Source of the DNA: Streptomyces corallincola
GTDB lineage: Bacteria > Actinomycetota > Actinomycetes > Streptomycetales > Streptomycetaceae
DNA length: 64,000 bases
Reading direction: 5' to 3'
NCBI RefSeq assembly: GCF_019104725.1
Contig: NZ_JAHRXF010000017.1
Coordinates: 1 to 64,000 of the forward strand
This document shows, one piece after another, positions 18,469 to 26,888 of the stretch; position 1 is the first letter of the stretch, and the number at the start of each line of letters is the position of its first letter. The notes beneath the pieces are model-generated. The model was given only the letters and a program-made list of their open reading frames with translations. It ran no database searches and was not told the DNA's origin. The position numbers were made by a program, and so were the translations under genes.

Positions 18469-18520
18469 GACCGAAGACCTCGCGCCCCGGCGTACGTGCC
18501 AGGGGGCGAGGTCTTCGGTC
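18469..18520. terminator. 15-bp stem terminator
   Basis: Perfect inverted arms GACCGAAGACCTCGC (18469-18483) and its complement (18506-18520) enclose a 22-base loop. It lies between the resolvase stop and the convergent gene's stop at 18554, so it can serve both. Confidence 0.8.
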
Positions 18521-18553
18521 ACGTGCCGGGGCGTCGGCCACCGGTATACCGGC

Positions 18554-19084
18554 CTACCGGTAGAAGATCTTCACGCCGCCGTGGTGCGAGCAGGCGCCCT
18601 GGTGGTGGGCGGCGTACGAGTACGTGCCGTCGTTGCACAGGGCCGTCGCGCCGCCGCCCGCCGAGGTGGAACCACCCGAGGAGCTGGAGCCGCCCGACGA
18701 CGAGCCGCCGGAGGTCGAGCCGCCGCTCGTCCCCGAGCCGCCGGCCGGAGCGTGCGCGGTGACGGTCACCCTGACCTTGACCTTGACCGTCTTGGTGACG
18801 GTCGGCGCGGGCTCGGGCTCCGCGGTCTCCGTCGCCGTGGCCGTGGCCGTCGCGGTGACCGTGGCCGTGGCCGTGGGCCGCACCTTCTCGCTGGCCACGG
18901 TCTTCGTCGCGTCCGACTTCTGGCCGTCGGCACCGGCGCTGCCGACACCGATGACGAACGCGAGGCCCAGGGCGGGCAGGACGAAGCGCTTGCGGGCCCA
19001 CCTGGGCGCGGGCCGGACGGACGGCGGTCCGGGCGGCGGCGGGAAGGGCGGCTGGAACGGCGGCTGCGGCTGGCGGTTGCTCAC
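18554..19084 (-). CDS. Membrane-anchored DUF3761-like protein
   Basis: A 176-residue protein. A Pro/Phe-rich cytoplasmic start (QPPFQPPFPPPPGPP) is followed by one membrane helix (RFVLPALGLAFVIGVGSAGA). An external Thr/Val repeat and Gly/Ser linker lead to a short C-terminal module, CNDGTYSYAAHHQGACSHHGG, ending VKIFYR. That Cys/His module is typical of DUF3761 proteins and might bind metal. Start GTG 19084 follows GGGGGAG. The Thr-Ala-rich stretch is encoded by short direct repeats (GCCGTGGCCGT type). Confidence 0.8.
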   Translation of the reverse strand: MSNRQPQPPFQPPFPPPPGPPSVRPAPRWARKRFVLPALGLAFVIGVGSAGADGQKSDATKTVASEKVRPTATATVTATATATATETAEPEPAPTVTKTVKVKVRVTVTAHAPAGGSGTSGGSTSGGSSSGGSSSSGGSTSAGGGATALCNDGTYSYAAHHQGACSHHGGVKIFYR

Positions 19085-19378
19085 GGGACTCCCCCTGTGT
19101 ACGTACGTGCGGGGTGAACCTACCTGGACCAGCCCGATGATGTGAGGAACTGGTGAAGATGGTGACGGAGTTGTGACATCGCCGCCCCAACTGCCCCTGC
19201 CCACCTGACTGGACGCGCGGGGCGCGGCCCCTCGGGGCACGTCACCGAACCGGTCCGCCCTCGCCCCGTAAATCCCTTTATCCTTCGCCAGTTAATGCGA
19301 ATTCACCTCAAAGTCGGCCGCCCGCAAAGGCATTGACTATTCACCCCGCAAAGAGAAAAGATCGAGCGCTTCGATGTA

Positions 19379-19390
19379 GACAACGTTGTC
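19379..19390 (+). promoter_or_regulatory. Palindromic LacI-type operator before GH92 gene
   Basis: The 12-bp perfect palindrome GACAACGTTGTC lies 16 bases upstream of the GH92 start. Central-CG palindromes of this kind are typical LacI-family operators controlling sugar catabolism genes. The surrounding 19085-19378 has no gene and holds only a possible -35 element TTGACT near 19333. No LacI gene is seen in this window. Confidence 0.65.
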
Positions 19391-19406
19391 ACACGGAAGG
19401 AACGCG

Positions 19407-21767
19407 ATGCGAGTGTCGAAACGGGTGTTCGCCGGGGTGCTGGTGGCGGCCTCGGTGGTGGCCGGGTCGTTGACGGGCGGGGTGGCGAACGCGCAGGGAT
19501 CGGGGGCGCGGTTCGCCGGTGATCCGACGTCGCTGGTGGACACCTCGATCGGGAACAACGGGGACGGGACGACGTTTCCCGGTGCCGCTGTGCCGTTCGG
19601 GATGGTGCAGCTCAGTCCCGATACGCAGTTGAACAAGTACGCCTCGTACGACTACGCGCAGAACAAGATCCTCGGCTTCAGCCACACGCATCTGTCGGGT
19701 GTGGGCTGTCAGACGATGGGCAACTTCCGGTTTATGCCGACGACGGGGGCGGTCACCTCCTCCGACCCGGCGAGTTACGGCGCGACGTTCAGCCACGCCA
19801 ACGAGACGCGGGCGCCCGGCTATTACGGGGTGAAGCTGGACGACGGCATTCGGGCCGAGCTGACGGCGACGCAGCGCACCGGGCAGCACCGTTACACGTA
19901 CCCGGCCGGGTCGGTTACGGAGAACGTGCTGATCGAGGCCGGGGAGAGCAACGGCAGTACGTACGCGGGCGATGTGCACGTGGTCGGGAACGACACCGTG
20001 GAGGGCTGGCTGCAGGGCGGCAACTTCTGCGGGGAGACCGGCAAGGAGCGCTACCGGGTCTTCTTCAGCGCGAAGTTCAGCCGTACGTTCTCGACCTTCG
20101 GCACTTGGAGCGACGACACGCTCACGCCGGGGCAGCGGGACGCCTCGCGGGGTACGAAACGGGCCGGTGCCTGGGTGTCGTTCGACCCGGCGAGGGGGCG
20201 GCAGGTCGGCGCTTCGGTCGGGCTCTCGTACACCTCGATCGACGGCGCGCGGCTCAACCGCCGTGCGGAGCAGCCGGGTTCCTTCGACCGGGCGCGGGAC
20301 ACGGCACACCGGACGTGGCGGGACGAGCTGAACCGGATGCGGGTCGCGGGTGGCAGCACCGCCGACCAGCGGACGTACTACAGCGCGCTGTACCACTCGC
20401 TGCTGCATCCGTCGCTCGGTTCCGACGTGGACAACAGCTACCGGGGCTTCGACGATCGGGTGCATCGCGCGGACTCGCCGTACTACCAGATGTTCTCGCT
20501 GTGGGACACCTACCGTTCGCAGAACCAGCTGGTGGCGCTGCTGAATCCGGACAGGGCCGCCGACATGGCGAGGTCGCTGCTGCATGTGTACCAGGACGGC
20601 GGCTGGCTGCCGCGCTGGGCGCTCGGCAACGGCGAGACCAACGTGATGAGTGGTGACCCGGTCACGCCGTGGATCGTGGACCTTTACAACCGGCATCTGC
20701 TGGACGACCGTACGGCGCGCGGGCTGTTCGACGCGCTGTGGAGGAACGCGAACGAGGTACCGGCCGACCAGTCCGTCTTCCGTGGGCGGGACGGGAATCC
20801 GTCGTACCTGAAGAACGGCTGGGTGGCCTACCAGAATCTGCCGGGCTACAAGTACGGCGACAGTCGGCAGGCGGGGTCGGCCACGCTGGAGTACGCGCTC
20901 GCGGACTGCGCGCTGGCGACGATGGCGGACGGGCTCGGGCACCGGGACAAGGGTGCTCAACTCGCGGCGCGCTGCGACAACTTCGCCAAGCTGTGGGAGC
21001 CGGGCGTCAGTTCGCACGGGTTCACCGGTTTCCCCGTCGCCCGGAACGCGGACGGCAGTGTCGCCGGGACCTCCGACCCGACGCAGGCGGCGCCGTTCCA
21101 CGAGGGCACGGCGTGGCAGTACCAGTGGCTGGCGCAGCAGGACCCACAGGGGCTGTTCGCGCTGATGGGCGGCGCGGACAAGGCGGAGCAGCGGCTCGAC
21201 ACGTTCTTCGACATGCCGACGCTGCTGGCCGATCCGGCGAAGGCTGCCTCGGAGTCGTGGGTGAACGGCGCCTACGACTACCACGACAACTACGCCTTCA
21301 ACCCGAACAACGAGCCTGATTTCCACGCCCCTTGGATGTACGCGTGGACCGGTGCGCCGTGGAAGTCCTCGGCCGTGCTGCGCGCCCTGCGCACGCTGTT
21401 CACCGACGACGTGTACGGCATGCCGGGCAACGACGATCTCGGGGCGACCTCGTCGCTGCTGGTGTTCGCCATGACCGGTGTCTTCGAGGCGCAGCCGGGT
21501 TCGGCGGCGTACGTGGTCACCTCCCCCATGTTCGAGAAGGTGGAGATCCGGCCGGAGCACGGGCGGACGGTGCGGATCGAGGCGCCGGGCGCGGACGCGT
21601 CCACGTTGCAGTACGTGTCCTCGGTGCGGACCGACAAGGGGGCGCTGAACCGGAGCTGGCTGTCGCACGACGAGCTGCTGCGGGCGGGCACGATCAAGGT
21701 CACGTTGGCTGATCGGCCCACGAGTTGGGGAGTGAACGCGGGGCCGCCCGCGTTGGGCCACCGCTGA
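19407..21767 (+). CDS. Secreted GH92 alpha-mannosidase
   Basis: A 786-residue exported glycoside hydrolase of family 92, calcium-dependent exo-alpha-mannosidases that trim mannans and N-glycans. A Sec signal peptide ends near GGVANAQ (about residue 30). Family blocks are seen in order: NKILGFSHTHLSGVGC, LWDTYRSQNQLVALL, GETNVMSGDPVTPW, FHEGTAWQYQWLAQQDPQGL, NEPDFHAPWMYAWTGAPW and GNDDLGATSSLLVFAMTG, the last containing the Asp pair of the catalytic base. Start ATG 19407 follows GGAAGGA. The upstream palindrome suggests LacI control. It stands alone, but probably works with the mannosidase/ABC locus 12 kb downstream. Confidence 0.95.
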   Translation: MRVSKRVFAGVLVAASVVAGSLTGGVANAQGSGARFAGDPTSLVDTSIGNNGDGTTFPGAAVPFGMVQLSPDTQLNKYASYDYAQNKILGFSHTHLSGVGCQTMGNFRFMPTTGAVTSSDPASYGATFSHANETRAPGYYGVKLDDGIRAELTATQRTGQHRYTYPAGSVTENVLIEAGESNGSTYAGDVHVVGNDTVEGWLQGGNFCGETGKERYRVFFSAKFSRTFSTFGTWSDDTLTPGQRDASRGTKRAGAWVSFDPARGRQVGASVGLSYTSIDGARLNRRAEQPGSFDRARDTAHRTWRDELNRMRVAGGSTADQRTYYSALYHSLLHPSLGSDVDNSYRGFDDRVHRADSPYYQMFSLWDTYRSQNQLVALLNPDRAADMARSLLHVYQDGGWLPRWALGNGETNVMSGDPVTPWIVDLYNRHLLDDRTARGLFDALWRNANEVPADQSVFRGRDGNPSYLKNGWVAYQNLPGYKYGDSRQAGSATLEYALADCALATMADGLGHRDKGAQLAARCDNFAKLWEPGVSSHGFTGFPVARNADGSVAGTSDPTQAAPFHEGTAWQYQWLAQQDPQGLFALMGGADKAEQRLDTFFDMPTLLADPAKAASESWVNGAYDYHDNYAFNPNNEPDFHAPWMYAWTGAPWKSSAVLRALRTLFTDDVYGMPGNDDLGATSSLLVFAMTGVFEAQPGSAAYVVTSPMFEKVEIRPEHGRTVRIEAPGADASTLQYVSSVRTDKGALNRSWLSHDELLRAGTIKVTLADRPTSWGVNAGPPALGHR

Positions 21768-21796
21768 TTTCCTGACTGCCGTTTCCGCCGCGCCCC

Positions 21797-21849
21797 CCTC
21801 GTGCCGCGCCCCCTGCCGCCGCGCGTCGCGGGGGGGGCGCGGCACGAGG
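21797..21849. terminator. 17-bp perfect stem terminator
   Basis: The arms 21797-21813 and 21833-21849 are exactly complementary over 17 bp, with a 19-base loop. It lies between the convergent GH92 and TspO-like genes and can terminate both. Confidence 0.85.
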
Positions 21850-21912
21850 TGCAACCGGGGGGGGGACAGGTGCGGGCCACGATTCACCGGGCGGTGGGCG
21901 GGCGTGCGTCGG

Positions 21913-22425
21913 TCAGTGGCCGGGGCTGCCGCCGGGTGTCCGGTTGCGGCGGACCAGGGACAGGTTCAGCGCCGTGGCGAAGAGGCACCAGGCGGCGTAC
22001 GGGGTCAGGGACGCCGCTGCCGTACGGTCCACCGCTGCCGTACGGCGGATCAGGTGGGCGTTGGCCAAGTCGAGCAGGACGGTCCCGGCGAGGCCCGCGC
22101 GGGGGTTTCTGCGGGCGAAGAAGAGGTGGTTCCAACCCGCGTTCAGGGCGAGATCGGCGGCCAGCGCGCCGATGAGGCGGGCCCGGTCACGGCCGCGGGC
22201 CCGGCCGAGGGCACGCCCCGCCGACCAGGCGATCGTGCCGTAGAGCGGGGTCCACACCGCGCCGAACGCCCAGGGCGGGGGCTGCCACGGTGGTTTGCGC
22301 AGCGCCCGGTACCAGTCGCTGTCCGCTTCGACGGCACGGGCGCCCGCCACGGCGGTGGCGGTCACTGCCGCGGCGGCGCACACGGTCCATACGGCGGTGC
22401 CGGGGCGGGAGGAGTCCTCGTTCAC
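21913..22425 (-). CDS. TspO/MBR family membrane protein
   Basis: A 170-residue integral membrane protein of the TspO/peripheral benzodiazepine receptor family. It has five predicted membrane helices and the signature WYRALRKPPWQPPPWAFGAVW, WTPLYGTIAWSAGRA and NAGWNHLFFARRNP. TspO proteins bind tetrapyrroles and are linked to stress and porphyrin handling. The start is uncertain between GTG 22425 and GTG 22434, neither with a clear ribosome site. Downstream lies the bidirectional hairpin, upstream a 15-bp repeat tract. Confidence 0.9.
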   Translation of the reverse strand: MNEDSSRPGTAVWTVCAAAAVTATAVAGARAVEADSDWYRALRKPPWQPPPWAFGAVWTPLYGTIAWSAGRALGRARGRDRARLIGALAADLALNAGWNHLFFARRNPRAGLAGTVLLDLANAHLIRRTAAVDRTAAASLTPYAAWCLFATALNLSLVRRNRTPGGSPGH

Positions 22426-22473
22426 GTGGGTCACGCGGCTACGGGTACCCGGCCGGGGCGGGGCGAGTCGCCC

Positions 22474-22563
22474 CCCGTGTGTGCGGCCCACATGTGTGCG
22501 GCTCCCATGTGCGCAGCCCCTATGTGTACGGCTCACGTATGTGCGCCTCACCTGTGTGCGCCG
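22474..22563. repeat. 15-bp tandem repeat, 6 units
   Basis: Six 15-bp units of the type CACATGTGTGCGGCT occupy the gap between the TspO and DoxX genes. The core CATGTG is shared with the repeat at 251-355, although the units otherwise differ. Confidence 0.75.
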
Positions 22564-22601
22564 CGCACATGTCGGTGCCAGGCGAGCAGGGCGGGGCGGG
22601 T

Positions 22602-23108
22602 TCAGGTCGTACTGGAGCGCCGGTCCCGGCCGGTGTCCGCTTCCGCGTCGGCGTCCGCGTCGGCACGCCGGCGTTCCGCGATCAGGTGGTCCACGGAGAA
22701 GGCGCCGGGGCCGATGAAGGCCAGCAGCAGGAAGATCCAGCAGAAGAGCACTGCCGTCTCTCCGCCGTTCTGCAGGGGCCACAGGCCGCCCGACTGGTGC
22801 GCGGAGAAGTAGGCGTAGGCCATCTCTCCGGAGAGGAGGAGGGCCGCGAGGCGGGTGCCGAGGCCGATCATGACGAGGACGCCGAGGACGACTTCGAGAA
22901 GGCCCGCGTACCAGAGCGGCCAGGCGCCCACCGGGACGGTGCCACCGCTGCCGTTCGTGCCGCCGAAGATGCCGAAGAGCTTGGCGAGGCCGTGGCAGAG
23001 GAAGAGCAGCGCCACGATGACACGGAACGCGGCGATCACGTAGGGCTGGGCGGCGTGGGCGCGCGCCGCGAGGGCGGTGCTGGTGGAGTGGACGGGACGG
23101 GCAGGCAT
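22602..23108 (-). CDS. DoxX family membrane protein
   Basis: A 168-residue membrane protein with four helices and the DoxX pattern: FRVIVALLFLCHGLAKLFGIFGG, PVGAWPLWYAGLLEVVLGVLVMIGLGTRLAALLLSGEMAYAYF and a C-terminal helix with AFIGPGAFSVDHLI. Family members are linked to thiol-redox and detoxification complexes in actinobacteria. ATG 23108 follows an AAGGAA site. The last 20 residues are an Ala-Asp repeat (ADADADAEAD) encoded by a 6-bp direct repeat. Confidence 0.9.
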   Translation of the reverse strand: MPARPVHSTSTALAARAHAAQPYVIAAFRVIVALLFLCHGLAKLFGIFGGTNGSGGTVPVGAWPLWYAGLLEVVLGVLVMIGLGTRLAALLLSGEMAYAYFSAHQSGGLWPLQNGGETAVLFCWIFLLLAFIGPGAFSVDHLIAERRRADADADAEADTGRDRRSSTT

Positions 23109-23610
23109 GAGCACGGATTCCTTCCTGGCACGGGCGGGGACCGCGGGGCCGGTGTCCGCGTGGCGTCGTTTCCTCCAGCGTCTCTCCGTCGGCGCTCCGG
23201 AGCACGGGGGCCTTTGGTGAGGGGCGCCGGGGCGTGCTGGAAGGGGGCGCGGGACGGCTGAGGATGTTGGCCGGGGGGGGGCTGGGCTCCGGTTGGGGAG
23301 GCTGGGGAGCAGCCGTGGGTTGGGGAGGCCGGGGGCGGTCGGCCGTGGGTGCGGGCCGGGGCGACGCGCCGGGCGCACTCGGGGTGTGAAACGTGTTGAC
23401 GTGTGCCCATTACAACCGATTCGACTGCGGGAAACACGTCCCGCGCCGTCGGGAACCCCGTTGACATGCGCGAAGCCCGAGGCGACGCGGAGCAACGATC
23501 TTCAGCCACATCACCGATTTCTGGCCATGCGCATATGCCAATGGCATCGGCTGAATTTCCGGGGGTGAATCGCTTCCGGGAGCGCGCTGTGGACTCAAGG
23601 TGTCGCTAGC
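23109..23610. other. Divergent intergenic region
   Basis: About 500 bp between the DoxX and STAS genes. It contains G-runs and 10-bp near-repeats (GTTGGGGAGG) at 23270-23330. A less GC-rich part at 23390-23570 has two possible -35 boxes (TTGACG at 23396, TTGACA at 23461) and a CATATGCCAATGGCAT patch. No gene is supported. Confidence 0.45.
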
Positions 23611-24234
23611 GTGACGGAAATGGACAAGGAACCGGCATCTGCCGCCACACATCTACGACTTGAGGTCCTGGCCCGCGAACTGGAGCTGCGGAGCCTGGTG
23701 AAGAAGCTGGGCCTGGGTGGCCAGTTCGAGGCGCGCTGCAGTGTGCAGGAGGCGGCGGATCTGCTGCTGGACGCCGGGCGCGCACTGGCGGTGGAGGCGT
23801 CCGCGCAGGCGGCGGCGGTCGCGGTGCCGTCCCGCGTCCCCACGGCCCGGACCCGCAGTACGAGCGGCTCCGTCGTGCAGCCCATCGGCCCGGCCGCCGA
23901 ACGCCCCGCCCCGCAGACCCTGGTCCTCTGCCTCACCGGTGACCTGGACCCGGCGAGCGCCGGGGCCTTCGCGCACGACGTGGACCGTCACCTCAGACGC
24001 TCGGCCGCCGCCGGTCAGCGCCTCGTCCTGGACCTGAGCGACCTGACCCTCCTCAGCGAGGCCGCACTGGACGTCCTCGACACCCGCACCCGCCACCTCG
24101 CCCTCTCCCCCGTCCTCGTCGTCAGTCCCTCCCCCGAGATCCACCGCCTCTTCGCCCACACCCCCCGCCCCGGCCTCCGCCTCCACCCCACCCTGAACGA
24201 GGCCCTGGCATCCCTGCCGGACGAGACCCGCTGA
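23611..24234 (+). CDS. STAS domain protein
   Basis: A 207-residue cytosolic protein. The N-terminal third is helical, with LELRSLVKKLGLGGQFEARCSVQEAADLLLDAGRALA. The C-terminal half is a STAS fold of the anti-sigma antagonist type: LVLCLTGDLDPASAGAFAHDV, LVLDLSDLTLLSEAALDVLD and LVVSPSPEIHRLF. The phosphorylatable Ser is at the expected DLTLLSEAAL position. It probably belongs to a partner-switching sigma-factor network, but no partner kinase is nearby. The start is GTG 23611 with AAGGTG upstream. Confidence 0.8.
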   Translation: MTEMDKEPASAATHLRLEVLARELELRSLVKKLGLGGQFEARCSVQEAADLLLDAGRALAVEASAQAAAVAVPSRVPTARTRSTSGSVVQPIGPAAERPAPQTLVLCLTGDLDPASAGAFAHDVDRHLRRSAAAGQRLVLDLSDLTLLSEAALDVLDTRTRHLALSPVLVVSPSPEIHRLFAHTPRPGLRLHPTLNEALASLPDETR

Positions 24235-24363
24235 GCCCAGCGCGTCGCCTGGGCCGTCGTGTCCCAACTGGCTTGCGCCCTTGCGTACTTGCGTGATCCT
24301 CCCGCCGTGCTCGTACCTTCGCCGCGTTCACGCAAGCACCGACGCGAGCCGTGGGGGGACTCA

Positions 24364-25737
24364 TTGAAGCCTGCCAAGAAGGTCCTGCTGGACCTGGTGA
24401 AGTCGTCGAACATCTCCGTGCGTTCGGGCGACGAGTTGATCGGAAGGGTCAACGCGGCCGTCGCCGCCGACAACAAGGCGAGGGAGGAGAAGAAGGACGA
24501 ACTCCTCCGCCGCAAACCGGAACTCACCGCGATCCCCCGCACGGAGCTGGCCGCGCATCTGGAGGTCAACCTCTGGGACGTACTGCACACGCTGGGCCGG
24601 GCGACGGCGCTCTCGGGACGGGGTGCGGGGCGCGGGCTGGCCGAGCACTGGGGAGCGCTGAAGTACAACCAGGCTCTCGCCGGTGGACCCGGTGGTTTCC
24701 TCGGGCTGACCGACGAAGGCCGTCAGATCGCGGAGCAGTACAAGAACCTGCAGTCCGGCGAGCTGGGTACCGGTTTCGCTCTCACGCTCGCCGAGCACCT
24801 GCTGCGCCGACGGTTCCCGGAGCACTCGGTGACGATCGTCCCCGCCGACACGGCGCTGCGCGCGGGGTGGGCTCTCACCAGCAGGGACAAGGGCAGCAAG
24901 GTGGGATACCGCTATCGTCCGCAGTATTTCGCGGAGGTGTGGCGCCCCGGAGAGCCGTCCCTCGTCGTTCCCGTCGCGTGCAAGGGAAATCACGGTAACG
25001 CCGCTGCCTCAGCGGTGCAGTTGGCGTCCGCGTCGGTCCACGCCGAAGCGGTGCACGTGGGCGCGTGGAACGAGACTCCCGCTCTGCTGTTCAGCACGGA
25101 GCTGCCGACCGAGGGGACCGTGGCGGTGCACGCGTTGCAGGCGCGGGGCCGGGGCGGTTGGCTGACCGGCGGAGGACAGGGCCCGGGAGCGAATCACGAT
25201 GCGGAGCCGGTCCAGATGAACCTCATGCCGGGCATCCAGCCGCCGCCCGGTGACGGTACGACACCCGAGCCGGTGCCCGGCTGCCAGGTGCGGCCGGAGG
25301 AGCAGGCATGGTTCCAGCAGACGCTCGGGCACACGGCGGCGGCCGGGCTGATGGCGTTCACCGGGTCCGGCAGGGCGACCGGCCGCCACCTGACCGAACG
25401 CCAGGGAAGCAGGCGCTTCGACGGCTTCGAGCACGCCGCCAGCGGAAGCGTCCAGGACATCGGTCACGAGCTGCTCGGTGAGTCGTACGCGGGTACCGAT
25501 CATGTCTTCCGGCTGAACGGACCCCGTGTCGAGGCGTTCTCGGGAGTGGAGACGGAACTGTTCCGGGTGCTCCGGGCGGGCGGAGTGGAGAGGTACCAGG
25601 CCATCGTGCACGCGACCCGGCACACTCGCCCCCGGTTGGCCTGGGACGAGACGTGGGGCGGGCCGGTCTCCGTGCATGCCGACGGCTCCGTGCTGGCGAT
25701 CAGGCTCCTGGCGGGCAGCCGCCGACAGCGCGGCTGA
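24364..25737 (+). CDS. Protein of unknown function, possible degenerate nuclease fold
   Basis: A 457-residue cytosolic protein that I do not recognise. An N-terminal charged helical part (residues 1-50) has a KAREEKKDELLRRKPEL segment. A central part contains GTGFALTLAEHLLRRRFPEH, RPQYFAEVWRPGEPSLVVPV and ACKGNHGNAAASAVQLASAS. This helix-strand-strand order, with Glu then Lys and a following Gln, recalls a PD-(D/E)xK nuclease core, but the motif acid before the Lys is Ala-Cys, so activity is doubtful. The C-terminal 170 residues form another unknown domain. TTG 24364 is chosen because GGGGG lies five bases before it. It ends at a 15-bp hairpin, apparently as a single gene. Confidence 0.6.
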   Translation: MKPAKKVLLDLVKSSNISVRSGDELIGRVNAAVAADNKAREEKKDELLRRKPELTAIPRTELAAHLEVNLWDVLHTLGRATALSGRGAGRGLAEHWGALKYNQALAGGPGGFLGLTDEGRQIAEQYKNLQSGELGTGFALTLAEHLLRRRFPEHSVTIVPADTALRAGWALTSRDKGSKVGYRYRPQYFAEVWRPGEPSLVVPVACKGNHGNAAASAVQLASASVHAEAVHVGAWNETPALLFSTELPTEGTVAVHALQARGRGGWLTGGGQGPGANHDAEPVQMNLMPGIQPPPGDGTTPEPVPGCQVRPEEQAWFQQTLGHTAAAGLMAFTGSGRATGRHLTERQGSRRFDGFEHAASGSVQDIGHELLGESYAGTDHVFRLNGPRVEAFSGVETELFRVLRAGGVERYQAIVHATRHTRPRLAWDETWGGPVSVHADGSVLAIRLLAGSRRQRG

Positions 25738-25757
25738 ACTTCTCCTCCGGCAGCACG

Positions 25758-25793
25758 GCCGTGTGCCGGACGTTCGCTCGTCCGGCACACGGC
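25758..25793. terminator. 15-bp perfect stem bidirectional terminator
   Basis: The arms GCCGTGTGCCGGACG (25758-25772) and its exact complement (25779-25793) enclose a 6-base loop. It lies between two convergent genes and 21 bases after the first stop. Confidence 0.9.
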
Positions 25794-25820
25794 ATGACAA
25801 CAACTCCCCTTCGCCAGGGC

Positions 25821-26855
25821 CTACTTCATGGCCGCTGCGAAGAGTGGGACCACCTTGTCGATCGCGTAGGAGACGGACAGGACGGAGTTCATGGCGAAGG
25901 CCTGGCTGAGGGCGGGGGCGGCGAAGACCACGGAGTGGCCCTGCTTGACGGCGGGGAGGGACTGGTAGAGGGGGTCGCCGGTGATCCGGGGGGCCTTGAT
26001 GCCGATGGGGGCCATGACGACGAGGTCGGCGTTCAGCATCTGGAGGTTCTCCTCCGAGACGGGGACGGAGAAGCCGGCGCCCGCCTTGGCGTCCACCTTG
26101 GGGTTGTTGACGAAGCCGAGCTGCTGGGCGAAGTTCACCCGGTCGGTGCCCTTGACGTAGGCGCCCCAGCCGCTGGAGGTGCGGGAGCCGACGGTGATCG
26201 TCCTGTTCTTGAACTCGGGGTGCGCCTTGGCGGCCTCGTCGAACTTGCGCTGGTTGGCGGCGATCAGCTCCTTGCCCTTGGCGGCGAGGCCGAGCGCCTG
26301 GGAGATCATCGTGGTCTGCCGCTGCCACGAGATCTTGTACTGGTCACCGCCCTTGGGCACGTCGATGGTGGGCGCGATCTTGCTGAGGGTGTCGTAACGC
26401 GTCTGGTCGCCGCTGGACTTGACGTCCAGGATGAGGTCGGGCTTGAGCGCGGCGATCTTCTCGTACTGCGGCTCCAGGGTGCCGATGATCTCGGGCTTCC
26501 TGGTGTAGAGGCCCTTGCCCCAGGGGCCGACGCCGTCGCCGCCGAAGGCGAGCCAGTCGCTGGCGCCGACCGGCTGCACACCGAGGGCGAGCGCGGTCTC
26601 GGCGTCGCCCCAGCCCAGCGCGACGATCCGCTGGGGCCGCGAAGGCACGGTGACCGTACCGAACTTGGTGGCCACCTTCGCCGGGAAGGCACCGGCGGAC
26701 GCGGCGGACGGCGAACTTCCCTTGGGGGCGGACGACTTGGACGCGGAGTCGTCGGACGTGCCGCACGCGGCGAGCAGCGGACCCAGCAGGGTGACGGCCA
26801 GCGCCGAGGTCCAAAGGGGCACTCTGCGGCGGGACTTGGGGGAGGTCGAGGACAT
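25821..26855 (-). CDS. Iron-siderophore ABC substrate-binding lipoprotein
   Basis: A 344-residue lipoprotein. Its signal peptide ends in the lipobox LLAAC, and a Ser-rich linker and a class III periplasmic-binding fold of the FepB/FecB type follow. Recognisable parts are RPQRIVALGWGDAETALALGVQPVG, KIAALKPDLILDVKSSGDQ, YDTLSKIAPTID and LNADLVVMAPIGI. It should capture a ferric siderophore outside the membrane and deliver it to the permeases encoded upstream. ATG 26855 has a weak AAAGAG site. It is the last gene of a minus-strand operon: permease, permease, ATPase, binding protein. Confidence 0.92.
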   Translation of the reverse strand: MSSTSPKSRRRVPLWTSALAVTLLGPLLAACGTSDDSASKSSAPKGSSPSAASAGAFPAKVATKFGTVTVPSRPQRIVALGWGDAETALALGVQPVGASDWLAFGGDGVGPWGKGLYTRKPEIIGTLEPQYEKIAALKPDLILDVKSSGDQTRYDTLSKIAPTIDVPKGGDQYKISWQRQTTMISQALGLAAKGKELIAANQRKFDEAAKAHPEFKNRTITVGSRTSSGWGAYVKGTDRVNFAQQLGFVNNPKVDAKAGAGFSVPVSEENLQMLNADLVVMAPIGIKAPRITGDPLYQSLPAVKQGHSVVFAAPALSQAFAMNSVLSVSYAIDKVVPLFAAAMK

Positions 26856-26888
26856 GGGGAACTCTTTTCGTGCGTGCGTGAACGCGGT

